DNA of 64,000 nucleotides from Tritrichomonas musculus (Eukaryota; Parabasalia; Tritrichomonadida; Tritrichomonadidae): positions 806,001 through 870,000 of the forward strand of contig JAPFFF010000051.1 in NCBI GenBank assembly GCA_039105265.1, read 5' to 3'. A program made the position numbers and the translations under genes. This document shows, piece by piece, positions 37,978 to 48,996 of this stretch (position 1 is its first letter; every line of letters begins with the position of its first letter). The notes beneath the pieces were generated by a model, which saw nothing but the letters and a program-made list of their open reading frames with translations, was not told the DNA's origin and made no database searches.

Positions 37978-38934
37978 TGATTTTGTTGGATAAAAATTTT
38001 ATAAATTTATAATCGTATTTTGAATTTTTCAATTTAATGAAACGTTGATATCTCTCAAATTTGAATATTTATTGAAAGTTTCTTTAAATTTAAAAAATAT
38101 ATTTATATCGTTCATTATATAATACTTCATTGATTTAATTAGTAAATTAGTTATATGAATATATTATATAACATATATATTATAAATAAAAAATAATAAT
38201 AGTTGAATTCATCCGAAAATGAACAATATCTATACAGTGACAATCAATGATTCTTCGACCAGAAGAAATTCATATTATTGAAATGGATATTGAATTCAGC
38301 TCAAATAAAATATTCAAATATTTGACAAAGAACGGTGTTTTAAATATCTCCAATTTGCGATTGTCAGCAAGGTCAATTCCAACTCTTGCAAGATAATCCA
38401 CATTGCTGAAAGCTACAATAAAGTAATGTTTGAACACTCCTTTATTGTGATTCTTTTTGCTGATACATTAAAAGTTGCGTGGAACACACTTTTATTATTT
38501 CAAAATGAACATTTTTTGTAGAGAAAATATTTCACACTCTTTTCAATATTTTACTGTCAAGATTGAAGAATTTAATATTCTATCAAAATATGCAGGTTCT
38601 TTTAGAAACTTTTTACATTTCGCGTATAAATGTTCTCGGTCAATGATTTCATCTTCATGATTTGCAAAATATTAATTTTGGCAACTTTTACAAAGATAAA
38701 ACACAAAGAAATCTTTTGCTTGCTTTTTATATTGTTTATAATGCATTTTATCGTTTGAGTTTGAGTTTTTGGCATATTTCATCTCTTTAGAAGTCTCTTC
38801 AATTTCAAACTGAATAGATGTTAAAGAGTCGATTTTATTACTTATATCTGTCCATTATTTGACTAAATCTTATTACAAAAAGTTCAAAAATTAAGATTTA
38901 CCTTTTATTTCATTAAAAATGAACTGAAATTTAA
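37978..38934. other. Intergenic with possible decayed coding
   Basis: Between 38225 and 38660 base composition is more coding-like, and short frames on both strands (for instance MNIFCRENISHSFQYFTVK on plus from 38502) are interrupted by stops. I cannot assign a family. Otherwise AT-rich. Confidence 0.35.
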
Positions 38935-38943
38935 TAAATTAAA

Positions 38944-39992
38944 TTAGGCTCGGAAAAGTTATCCTTTATTCAAAATATTATCCAAATTTTATCCATAAAA
39001 TTTTTACCAAAAAAAGCTCAAAATGGATTATTCACTTCATAAAAAGATCTATTTTTTAAAATTTTTAAAATTATACAAATTATCTAGGATTATTTTATTT
39101 TATTAAATTGTTACAAAAACAAAAGAAATTTATTTACTAGTGCGCATCAAAGACTTATAAGTGATTATCAAGCAAATACTTATATTTAAAAAAAAAAAAA
39201 TGTTCATAATATTATTTAAAATAGTTTCCAATGATTGAAAACAATGAATCAATTGCTAAGTCAAAAACATTAATTAAACTCCTGAACAAGCAGGAGAAAA
39301 ATGAACTTAGGTTAAAAACAAGACATTCAATTGTTCTTAAAATTTTGAATGTCTTGTTTTTTTTTTTTTTTAAATTAAATAAAAAAAACATGACATTCAA
39401 TTGTTCTTAAATAATTCAATGTATTTTTATCGTATTATAACTTTTTCAATGTTCACAAATCTTTTATATATTTCAATATGCTTTAATAACTCCACAGATC
39501 TTATGCAACATAATGCAAAATAATATGAATTTATTTAGTTTTTAATGAGTACGTTTATTATTATACTCATTAAACAAAATCAAATTTTCTTAGGTTTTAT
39601 TAGCTTTGTTGTAGTTAATTTCTGGATTATTCGTATTTACTATATTTTAAGCAAAGATATCAAATATTATTGACATTTATCCTCTCTTTTGGTGCAAAAT
39701 TAATATTTTTTTTATCTAGGTTGATTCAATCTTGTCAAAAATAACACGGAAACTCAATTTTCAGTTATATATATAATATATAACCAATATTTCTGTTTTC
39801 ATGAACAAAATTTTTATATTTTTCAACCAAAATTTTTATCTTTTTTTTTTTCTCCAGAAAATGAAAAATAGCAATATATATTAAATTTAACGCAAATGTT
39901 TTTCATAAATGCTTTTTTTTTTTAATTTTTCTCTCAAAAAAATTATCCTTATTATCCAAAAACCGCCAAAATGATAACTTTTCCGAGCCTAA
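38944..39992. mobile_element. Non-autonomous DNA transposon with 9-bp duplication (MULE-like)
   Basis: TTAGGCTCGGAAAAGTTATC starts at 38944, and its inverse GATAACTTTTCCGAGCCTAA ends at 39992. Both are flanked by TAAATTAAA (38935-38943 and 39993-40001). The 9-bp duplication suggests a Mutator-like element, though in such AT-rich DNA part of the match could be chance. The 1.05-kb interior has no coding frame. It contains an inverted pair (GACATTCAATTGTTCTTAA with TTTTGAATGTC) around 39320-39355. Confidence 0.65.
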
Positions 39993-39999
39993 TAAATTA

Positions 40000-40745
40000 A
40001 AACTTTTCTGTCAATTAAAATATGCTCTAAATTTTAATAAGCACAATTTGATATAATATAATAATATATAATGCATGTATACTTCATATATTTGACTTTT
40101 AATGTATATGACGATCTTCATTATTTTAATAATAAAATGAATCTGTTTCAAAATGACTTTGTAGTGAGTTTCATGAATTAAAATCAGAAAAATATTGATC
40201 ATATTTCGTTATATTTTATCAAAATCAAATGAATTCGTTAAGTTCAATATTTTTGAAAAGAGATCTTCTCAAATTTTGAATGACTTCGTTCGTTTTCATT
40301 TTTTGTGATAATGATATAGTACATGGCATAAGTAACACATTGAACAATTTTGCTGATCAAATCACTTCATCTTTCATTACATACTTTCTTTTCAACTTTT
40401 ATTCATCGGAAGCATTGATGCGCATGTAAACGTATCGTAATGTTTGTTTTTGTTAATATTCATTTATAAACAAAATTATACTATGCTTTTCCTTCATTTT
40501 TATAAATTTATTAAATCGGATGTTCTTTGATATTTATCAAAAAAGTGATATGAAATATACTTTTTTTTCAATCATCTAAAAACTCTTTCAAAATCTTTCA
40601 AAAACAAAATTTCTTCATTTTATAATGATTCATCACATGCATAAGTCTTCACTGAAGAAAAAAGAACTTTTAATTTTATATATATAAAGATATTAAAAAA
40701 AAAAAAAGATAAAAAAGCGGTTATTTCATCAGTTAGTTATCAATG
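40000..40745. repeat. Copy 2 of RCC1-kinase 3' flank repeat
   Basis: Shares long stretches with 41330-42310: GAATTCGTT(A/G)A(A/G)TTCAATA, TGACTT(C/T)GTTCGTTTTCAT, CGTAAACGTATCGTAATGTT, and an end GCGGTTATTT(C/A)(A/G)TCAGTTAGTT. No gene is attached, so it looks like a flank left over from a tandem duplication of the RCC1-kinase locus. Confidence 0.65.
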
Positions 40746-41329
40746 TTCCATCCACCCAAAGATATATTTTCGTTTTTTGTTTTGTTTTCCAGGTTGTTGA
40801 TTGTTTCATTTCCCATAATATCAATCTTGTTTTTTTGTGGATTATGAAATTATTATATTTAGCTTTTTTTGAGCTTGTCTATTTTTTTGTTCATAATTAA
40901 TTTGAGTTGATTTTTATTTATTTATTTTGGGTGTTCATTCATCAATGATTGTAGAGGGAGTGAAATCACTATCTTAGACACAAAAGAGTGTCTTGATAGA
41001 AAGAGAGAACAAATTTAAGAGAAATGCGATAACACATCGAAAAAAGATTACAACAAGTCGAAAGTGAATGTTATTTTAATTATTATCGAGACTGGTAATA
41101 AAACGCATTTGTAAGTAAGTAAGTGTTCCTTTATTTAATCATCAGTTTGCAAGAAGGACCACAACAAAGAATTGATAAGTAAATCATTAAAAATATAATA
41201 TTTTTGTGTTTCTCTATGTGTTTTCAATCATAAAAATCAATTTTCAATTTGTGCCTTTAGTTTTGTTGCAAATTTATATATTTACCTCTCTTTGAGTTTT
41301 TTTTGACTAACTCTGTTCAATCAATCAGA
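40746..41329. other. Intergenic
   Basis: Slightly more mixed composition than its surroundings, but no coding frame or repeat is assigned. Confidence 0.4.
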
Positions 41330-42325
41330 TCATATCAATGCCAATAAATAAGAATTGACTTAATTCGTTCAATATCTGATTTTTATTCATATAATCTATT
41401 TGATTTTTAGAATTCATTGAACAATTTATGTGCTTTTGATGCTCTTTTCTACCAAAGATCAATTCATCCAATATTTTCTTTCTCTGATATAATAAATGAC
41501 CATTAAAATATGTTATAAACTTTAATATACGCAATTTGATACAATAATATAATAAATAATGCATGTATGCTCCATATATTTGACTTTTAATATGTATGAC
41601 ACTCTTCATTATTTGATAATAAAATGAAGTGAAAATGACAACTTTTTTCAACACAAAAAGTCATTTTTATATAATCAAAATTCGGTTTTATCAACACTAG
41701 ATTAAATTCATGAATCAAAAAACGAAAAATATTGATCAGATTTCTTTATATTATACATTTTATCAATATCAAATGAATTCGTTGAATTCAATATTTTTGA
41801 GAAGAGCTCTTCTCAAAATTTGAATGACTTTGTTCGTTTTCATTTTTTTATAATATCGATATAGTACATGACATAAGTAACTCATTGAACACTTTTGCAG
41901 ATCAAAACACTTCATCCTTCATTAGATACACTCTTCTCAATTTTTCATCATCGGAAGCATTGATGAGCACGTAAACGTATCGTAATGTTTGTTTTTGTTA
42001 ATATTACATTATAAACATAATTATACTGAGCTTTTTCTTCATTTTTATAAAATTTATTAAATCACTTGTTCTTTGACATTTTTTAAAAAAGTGACATAAA
42101 ATACACTTTTTTTTTCAATCGATAAAAAAACACATTCAAAATCTTCCAAAAACAAAATTTCATCATTTTACAATGAATCATCACTTGCATAAGTCTTCAC
42201 TGAGGAAAAAACTCTTTAATTTTATATATAAAAAGAGATAAAAAGAAGATAATATAAAAAAGCGGTTATTTAGTCAGTTAGTTATCAGTTAAGTAAAGCA
42301 AATAAAGAGAGAAAAGATTGCAGTT
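41330..42325. repeat. Copy 3 of RCC1-kinase 3' flank repeat
   Basis: Directly downstream of the paralogue B kinase stop and homologous to copy 2, more distantly to copy 1 at 35290-35870. The repeat begins near TTTTTTTGACTAACTCTG (41300), a string also present at about 35730 in copy 1. Confidence 0.65.
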
Positions 42326-44617
42326 CTAAATGAGCTTGTCTTCGTTTCCTCGAAGAAGATCGTTGATCTCTGAAAATGACGGGCGATCTGATGCTTTGAA
42401 TGACCAGCACTTTTCGATCAGGTTCCTCGAGAAGCGGCTGACGCTCATCGGAATCGCCGCCTTCTTCCCGTTCCCAACGTCGAACGCGCTGATGCCTGGG
42501 CGCTCGCCCTTCGTCACAATCATGAAGACAACAACGCCAAACGCGTAAACATCAACTTTCTCGTCGTAGTCTTTTCGGCCTTGCACAAGCTCTGGCGCCA
42601 TGTAGCTCGCGGTGCCAACCATCTGCGTGCGGCTCCATCCTCCCGATTCCTGCTCGATGAATCCCGAAAGACCGAAGTCGCTCACCTTCGCGTGGTTGTC
42701 CTCGTCAAGAAGGATGTTCTCAAGCTTCAGGTCGCGGTGGATCACGCCTGCCGAGTGCACCGACTCCATCGCCGAGCTCACTTCAACGATCACTCCAACT
42801 CGCTCCGATGCCGTCAGCTTCTTGATGCGACGCTTCAGGTTGCTCGCGCAAAACTCAAGCAGAATCGACGGACTGTGACCCGAATCTCCAAAGCAGAAAC
42901 CAACTGCGCGGACAATGTTCGCGTGATCGAGACTGTTGATGATTTCGTACTCTTGAAGAAATCGCTTGAATCGTTCCGCGTTGTTCGCATTTACAGCATC
43001 GTTTTCATCGTCGCTGCCCGACGACTTTCCTTCTTTCTCATAAATGTCAACCTCGAGCTGCTTCAGCGCAAGTCGCTCCTTGCGCAAAACTTCGAACACT
43101 TCTGATGTCACTCCACGTCCAATCTTTCGCACTTTCTCAAGCGAGTCAATCGTAGAAACATCAATGATCGCGATATCTCGTTTTCCTTCTTGACTGCTTT
43201 TCGAGGATTCTTTCAAAATGTCGTCTTTCCGACTATTGACACTTTTTTTCAGAATGTCTCGTTCTTTCCTCAGTTTCTCCAGTTCTTCTCGAAGACGTTT
43301 ATTTGCGGAAACCGATTTATTCAATTCTGAGCATTTCTGTGACAGCTCCTCCTCGAGATTCTTCTTATCGTCCCTCAGAATCGTCAGTTCTCTTTCCTGC
43401 GACTCCACCTTGTCTTTCAGCGCTGCGTTCTCTTCCTCCAAAATCTTCACTCGACTCTCAATGTCACTTGTCACTTTTTTGGATTTTGGATTTTTTGGTG
43501 ATATCGCATCTGTCACTTTTTCTTTGATTCGTCTGTTTGGTGTGTTTGCTGGCGGTTCTGTTCCAACAAAAACAAATGAAAATCCATTTCCTGCAATGCA
43601 GAATGAAGCACCGCCTCTGATCGTTGTCTCAGATGGTGTGTAAATACTGGAACCTGGTTCAGTGGTGAGGAGCTGGCCACAACCGTTATATCCACACGCG
43701 AGGACCTTCCCTTCTGATGTCATGAAAAGTGAATGAGCACCGCCAGCTGAGGCTGAAATGATTTTGTGTTTCAGTCCTGAAATTTCTGTGAATTCGCTGT
43801 CTGATGATCGTCCTCCCAGTCCCAGACAGCCACATAAATCTGATCCGCGGACAAAGACTCGCCCATCTTTACAAACTGCCAGACAGTGATCAGTTGTGCC
43901 TGACACTTCGATGATTTCTTTTCCTTCAAGTTCTTTCACTATTCCAAATGTCAATTTCCCACCTGCCTCACTACCACATGGAACATTTGCACAGAAGACT
44001 CGACCACTCGAGCCAGATGCAATGACGAATGACACGCAGCAGGCGATGCTGACTGGCTTCTCACTCTGTGGAAGGACTGACTTTTCAATATTCTCTCTTC
44101 CTGCCTTCATGTCTCCTGATGTTATATAAAATATTGATCCTTCTGTGTCGACTGCTGCTGCTGTGAAACCGCCACCAAAAAGATGAATAGGATTGTGGCC
44201 ATTTATACTCACAAAAACTGGAGTACCGCTTTTGTGATCTGAATGAACATATGCAAGCTGGTTGTTCTTTGAACTAGAACTAGAAAAAAGGTACAGAGTG
44301 TAATATTCGCCACAAACAGCTGAAATAAGTTGACAAGGACGACCTTCCTTGTCTTTCAGTTCAACGAGTTCTTCTTTAGAAATAACTTCTTTCTTATGCG
44401 TTCCAAGGATTCGCCCATCTTTATTATCACCAACTGCATAGCCTTGTCCTTCTTTCGTAATAAAAATCGTGTGACTAGAGCACGCTGAAAAAGATGAAAG
44501 TGAAGAAATGTTGAGATGGGAGTCGCATGGCGGGCTGATGCATTGTTCTCCTGAAGCTGGGTTGTTGTTTGATGCTTCGTTAAGTATGAAATTGTCATTG
44601 TATCCACAAACTTTCAT
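42326..44617 (-). CDS. RCC1-repeat protein kinase (paralogue B)
   Basis: 763 residues from MKVCGYNDNF; the start is set by the identical start of paralogue A, so the 9 in-frame residues upstream are probably untranslated. Residues 1-365 are an RCC1 propeller nearly identical to paralogue A. Then comes a longer coiled coil (about 375-470, VKILEEENAALKDKVESQ and on). The kinase runs from about 489 to 757: GRGVTSEV, Lys in LALKQLEV, HRDLKLENIL near 624, DFGLSG near 644, APELV, DVYAFGVVVF and SDRPSF. Residues needed for catalysis are present; an acidic insert (SSGSDDENDA) lies after the beta-3 strand. Sequence identity to paralogue A drops abruptly after RRIKEKV, as expected from domain swapping or gene conversion. 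Confidence 0.9.
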   Translation of the reverse strand: MKVCGYNDNFILNEASNNNPASGEQCISPPCDSHLNISSLSSFSACSSHTIFITKEGQGYAVGDNKDGRILGTHKKEVISKEELVELKDKEGRPCQLISAVCGEYYTLYLFSSSSSKNNQLAYVHSDHKSGTPVFVSINGHNPIHLFGGGFTAAAVDTEGSIFYITSGDMKAGRENIEKSVLPQSEKPVSIACCVSFVIASGSSGRVFCANVPCGSEAGGKLTFGIVKELEGKEIIEVSGTTDHCLAVCKDGRVFVRGSDLCGCLGLGGRSSDSEFTEISGLKHKIISASAGGAHSLFMTSEGKVLACGYNGCGQLLTTEPGSSIYTPSETTIRGGASFCIAGNGFSFVFVGTEPPANTPNRRIKEKVTDAISPKNPKSKKVTSDIESRVKILEEENAALKDKVESQERELTILRDDKKNLEEELSQKCSELNKSVSANKRLREELEKLRKERDILKKSVNSRKDDILKESSKSSQEGKRDIAIIDVSTIDSLEKVRKIGRGVTSEVFEVLRKERLALKQLEVDIYEKEGKSSGSDDENDAVNANNAERFKRFLQEYEIINSLDHANIVRAVGFCFGDSGHSPSILLEFCASNLKRRIKKLTASERVGVIVEVSSAMESVHSAGVIHRDLKLENILLDEDNHAKVSDFGLSGFIEQESGGWSRTQMVGTASYMAPELVQGRKDYDEKVDVYAFGVVVFMIVTKGERPGISAFDVGNGKKAAIPMSVSRFSRNLIEKCWSFKASDRPSFSEINDLLRGNEDKLI

Positions 44618-44644
44618 TGATTTTGTTTGATTAAAATTTCTCAT

Positions 44645-44997
44645 TGCACTCTCAATAACCTCAGAACACTATTGAGAGACTTTCTGATTTTTATTTTTTT
44701 AAGTATAGAATCATTGAATAAATTAAATGATCGAAAAAATAATTTCCTCAGAATATTCAAAGCCATTGAATTTAATAGCAAACAAAATATTGATAAGATT
44801 GAAGTATGCATTTATGCTGATTAAAAATTGATATACTCGCAATATTAGTCACAAAAATAATGTTTTTTCTGCTTTTGGCAGGGAACAATAATTTGATAAA
44901 AAAAAAAAAAAAAAAAAATATATATAGAATTGATTTCATTCTAATAAAAAATTTATACAAAAATAAAATGAAATAAATTACTAGTAGAAATCAGAAA
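44645..44997. other. Intergenic with A20 run
   Basis: AT-rich, with a run of about 20 A near 44899. Nothing else. Confidence 0.55.
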
Positions 44998-46701
44998 TTA
45001 GAAATTGGAATTTCTGCGTAATTCATCAAGCATTTCTTTCGCAACCATGTATCGTTTACGTTCATCGTTACTTGAATTCATCTTGATAACTTCATTGACA
45101 CTCATTAGTGAACATTTCTCTTTAATCGTTCTTACAAGTGCCATTTGTTTCGTATTTGTGAAGAAAAACAACTTTTTGTGGTCGTTGAAGTTCACTTGGA
45201 TATTTCGGTCATTGAACTTGAAAAGAATGGTGTTGTTCTTGTTCAAGAATGACTTAACATGATGAAGAGGAATTGATGAATCATATGTTCCATAAGGTAA
45301 TTCATATGATGATTTAACTGATTTCAATGTTTTAGAAATTCTTTTCATTAATGCAATTTTCGTTCCAAATTTGTCTTTCCTGCTTCTGTGAAAAATGTCT
45401 TCATCTGTATCAGTATACTTTTCACTGTACTCGTTTAAGTCAATAACTTTTGAAATGGAATTTGAACTCTTATAAAATTGAATGAAACTTTCGTGTGGAT
45501 CCATAACCATGAGTGAACCATCAGCAAAGCAAATACCAACTGTACCATCAGCAAGTAAGTAAGACAAATCATTTCCATGAAGATAAACTTTAGAAATGAA
45601 ATTATTTGGAATATTGAAGATCTTCTTCGATTGACTTGTCGACGTACTTGGAATAGGAGGTGGCCTCGTAACAACCACGTCTTTAATTGGTGAAAGAATA
45701 TTCAAGTCTCGTGGTGGTAAAGGAATTCGTGGACGAACTGGACCTGGAATGTTAGTATTAAAATCTAATTTCGTATTCAATGTTTGTTCGCTCGTCGCTG
45801 TTTTTGGTAAAAAGGATGGAATTAGTTCTCTCGTAAATGTCGTCAAAAAGCCGTGATTAGAAAGATCTATTGCTGTTGGTCTTCGATCTGGATCAATGCG
45901 TAAAATGGTCCTGATGAAGTCTTTCGCTAGACTTGATATTGAAATCGTTGGTGGAAATCGATATTCGCAATTCTTGATGTTTTCGTATGTAATCGACTTC
46001 CTTCCACCATCAAATGGTGGGTGACCTGTTAACATCGTAAAAGCTGCAACGCCAATCGACCAAATGTCAACCTCATAACTGTGTCCTTTGTTGACTTTTT
46101 GAAGAACTTCTGGACTCAAATAGTTTGGTGTACCACAAATTGAAAATCGTTTCTCGTCGTCGTTCTTAAGAATCGCTGAAATTCCGAAATCAGCAATTTT
46201 AATTCGACCATCTGACGCAATCATGAAGTTTTCGAGTTTGATATCACGATGAATGATGTGTCTCTTGTGAAGATAACAAAGAGCTCGGATGACATCTTGT
46301 AAAATTTTTCTTGTTTCGCCTTCAGACAAGTATCCTTTATCACTGCTTCTGAGAAGATCTTGAACTGTTTTACCTGGGCAGTATTCAAGAACAATGTAAT
46401 AGTTGAATGCATCCGAAAATGAACAATATGAACGAACAATGTTTGGATGATTGAGACTCTTTTGAATTTGAATTTCATTCTTGAGCTTTTCAAGTGATTT
46501 TGGTCCTTTTGGTCCTTCGTATCGTTGTTTTGAGATAACTTTCATCGCATAATCTATGTTTGTTTTTTCATTTGTGACTTTGTATACAATTGCAAAGCCT
46601 CCACGACCAAGTTCTTCTTTACGCAAAAATGTTTCTTTAATTCCACTTTCCCGAGTGTAGGTGATTCTCATCGGGACTTGTGATGGCAACATCGTGCACA
46701 T
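44998..46701 (-). CDS. Polo-like kinase
   Basis: 567 residues. The kinase domain (about 20-285) has GRGGFAIVY, Lys in YAMKVI, HRDIKLENFM near 149, DFGIS near 170, the activation segment FSICGTPNYLSPEVL (Thr of GTPNYLSPE), DIWSIGVAAF and DPDRRPT. The C-terminal region carries two polo-box-like segments: DLSYLLADGTVGICFADGS near 374, followed by an FIQFYK strand, and SFLNKNNTILFKF..NIQVNF near 485-520. That order and length (PLK1 is about 600) identify a Polo kinase, which controls mitosis, centrosomes or basal bodies and cytokinesis. A basic proline-rich linker lies at 325-350. Confidence 0.9.
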   Translation of the reverse strand: MCTMLPSQVPMRITYTRESGIKETFLRKEELGRGGFAIVYKVTNEKTNIDYAMKVISKQRYEGPKGPKSLEKLKNEIQIQKSLNHPNIVRSYCSFSDAFNYYIVLEYCPGKTVQDLLRSSDKGYLSEGETRKILQDVIRALCYLHKRHIIHRDIKLENFMIASDGRIKIADFGISAILKNDDEKRFSICGTPNYLSPEVLQKVNKGHSYEVDIWSIGVAAFTMLTGHPPFDGGRKSITYENIKNCEYRFPPTISISSLAKDFIRTILRIDPDRRPTAIDLSNHGFLTTFTRELIPSFLPKTATSEQTLNTKLDFNTNIPGPVRPRIPLPPRDLNILSPIKDVVVTRPPPIPSTSTSQSKKIFNIPNNFISKVYLHGNDLSYLLADGTVGICFADGSLMVMDPHESFIQFYKSSNSISKVIDLNEYSEKYTDTDEDIFHRSRKDKFGTKIALMKRISKTLKSVKSSYELPYGTYDSSIPLHHVKSFLNKNNTILFKFNDRNIQVNFNDHKKLFFFTNTKQMALVRTIKEKCSLMSVNEVIKMNSSNDERKRYMVAKEMLDELRRNSNF

Positions 46702-48204
46702 TATAAGATGAGCTGTTTTTTTATCTTTTTTTTTTTTATTTTTTTTTAAAAATAAATAATAATGAAATTTTGATAGAAATAAAATAATTTATTCAATATC
46801 ATTCAAAATAAAATTTTATCAATTTTGGAATAAAATAAATTTATCTATAGAAATTTAATATATAAATATATATAATTTTAATAAATATGCATATTAATAT
46901 CATTACCAAAAAATAAATAATGTAATAATTGATATTAAAGTATTAATTATTAAAAATTAATATATTAGAAAAGATTTTGTGTAAAAATAAAACTTTCAAC
47001 TTTCATTTTATTTGAAAAGTATAAAAAATAAAAAAAAACCTTATTTCTTTAGTATCTCCAGAGTTTTATTTGAATATATTTTTATATATAGATAATTTTA
47101 AAAAAAAGAAAGAAAGCATTCTAATATTTATTAATTATAAGTATAACGACTCAGAAAAAACAACATAGGTTATGAAAAGATAATGAAAATATTTATGTAA
47201 TTAACAACTTCTACTTTGTTCAAAAGCTTTTTTCCCCTTCAAGTAGTGATATTGCAATACATTTGAATATCATTAGGATAGCAGAAAACATTTTTGAAAT
47301 ACAGTTTTTTCATAGTAGTGTAAAAACAATTGAATTGAGATATTTCAAAATTAAAATAAATCATTCAAAAATAAAATAACGAATAGACCATATTAAGGTT
47401 GAACAAAAGCAGTATATTTTATCATATTATAATATAATAAAATATATGATGATAAAAAATTTATTTACTAAATATAATGGTAAAATTGACGTATGATATA
47501 AAAATAAACTAATTTTTCTTTTTGAATGAAAATTTTACAATTTGATAAGTTTAGAAAAAAAATGATGTTTTGTATAAATATTATAGCAAATATGAGGAAA
47601 ATCCAATTTAAAATATAAGATATATTTTTTAGTTAATTTATTAAATTGAATTTATTTTTTATGAAATATTTGAATCATCAGAAAATTGAGATCAATTCTA
47701 TGAAATTATTATATGCTTCAGAATATTGAGCATTTTTTTAAGAAATAATTGTGAGATTGTAAGATATAAACAATTGTAAAATTGTGAGAAAATAAAGATT
47801 TCTGAAAAGTAAAAATATGTAAAGTATTCAAAGAAAAAATCTATCCAAAATAAAGTCCCCAGCGTCGGAATTTTTGATTTTTTAAAATAAATCTTTTTAA
47901 AATCAAAAAATATGGCCAATTTTTCAAATTTTAACTCAGGTTGAAAAGATTAGCTGAGTGATTATTTATGAAATTATCTCTACTTTTAGCAAGATATACA
48001 ATAATTTAAATATATTATATAATGATATTATTAATTTTATGAATATTTAATAAAAAAAATTAAAATTTATAATGATATATTTCGCAAAATATGTATTTTC
48101 GTTGTCACTTTTTGAATACTACAAAATTGAATGAATACCTTAATAAGGCCTTAACGAATTTAAAAAATTCAAAAACATTGAATTAAATAAAATTATTTAA
48201 CTCG
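46702..48204. other. Intergenic, AT-rich
   Basis: 1.5 kb without a supported gene. CACTTTTTGAATAC at about 48109 resembles strings upstream of other features (5332, 56176), a possible weak upstream motif for the gene at 48205. Confidence 0.5.
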
Positions 48205-48702
48205 ATGGAACCTTTTACAAATGATTGGTGCCCAGGGGAGGAAGGAATTCTTTGTGCGCATTTTTATCGAACCAAGCCTGTTGATTGCAAAGATCTTCTT
48301 AATGGAACAAAAGAAATGAGGCCTAATACATCGCATTTTGGTGAAGATGATTATCTTTATACTTATGTAATTGATTCTCCGCCAATGTCTGGTCAAGAAA
48401 TGACTTTTAAATTTGTCCAAAATGCATCATTGGAAATTGATCAATATGCTTTTGAATGCGGAAACCAACCTCTTACAGCATGGAAACTTGAAGCAGCCTT
48501 AAATCCAAAAAAAACAACATGGGTATGCATAGATCGTCAACAAGCTAATATCAAGCCTTGGGTAAGGTATACATTTCCAATATTAGGAAAGCCTAGAAAA
48601 TATTATGGATTTCGCTTAACAATGACTCAGCCAAATTCAGCAGGAAAATGGTCCATATGCCTACATTATTTTAATTTTCATGGAAATTATTCTCCGCAAT
48701 AA
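48205..48702 (+). CDS. Discoidin-like (F5/8 C-type) domain protein
   Basis: 165 residues. The pattern ITS-like N-terminus, SPPMSGQEMTFKF, AWKLEAALNPKKTTWVCIDR, YTFPI and YYGFRLTMTQPNSAGKW..CLHYFNFHG follows the beta sandwich of galactose-binding/discoidin domains found at the end of many trichomonad BTB and kinase proteins. Here it stands alone, without the usual partner, and has intact ATG and stop. No signal peptide. It may bind carbohydrate, but the core residues are too divergent to say. Confidence 0.6.
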   Translation: MEPFTNDWCPGEEGILCAHFYRTKPVDCKDLLNGTKEMRPNTSHFGEDDYLYTYVIDSPPMSGQEMTFKFVQNASLEIDQYAFECGNQPLTAWKLEAALNPKKTTWVCIDRQQANIKPWVRYTFPILGKPRKYYGFRLTMTQPNSAGKWSICLHYFNFHGNYSPQ

Positions 48703-48996
48703 ATATGTATTGAAATTATCTTAATTTTTTTTGAAATTGCTTGAAAATAATTTTTTTATATAAAATGTCAGTTAAATCTTTCTTGTAGCATTAACTATTA
48801 GTTAATTTTGATTGTTTTCGCTTTCATTTACACTGCCATAAATATTTCTTTAGTATTTTGCCATTTTTATTTTCTTTCAAATATTTCAATTTTAATATCA
48901 ATCCAATTAAAATTTTTTCTTTCAATATTTCAAATTTATTTCAATTCATATGAATAAATCATATTTGAGCCTCACTTCATAATATAAAGTGCATTG
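48703..48996. other. Short intergenic gap
   Basis: AT-rich, between two same-strand genes. CCTCACTTCATAATATAA 35 bases before the next ATG might hold an initiator (TCAC/TCAT). Confidence 0.4.
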
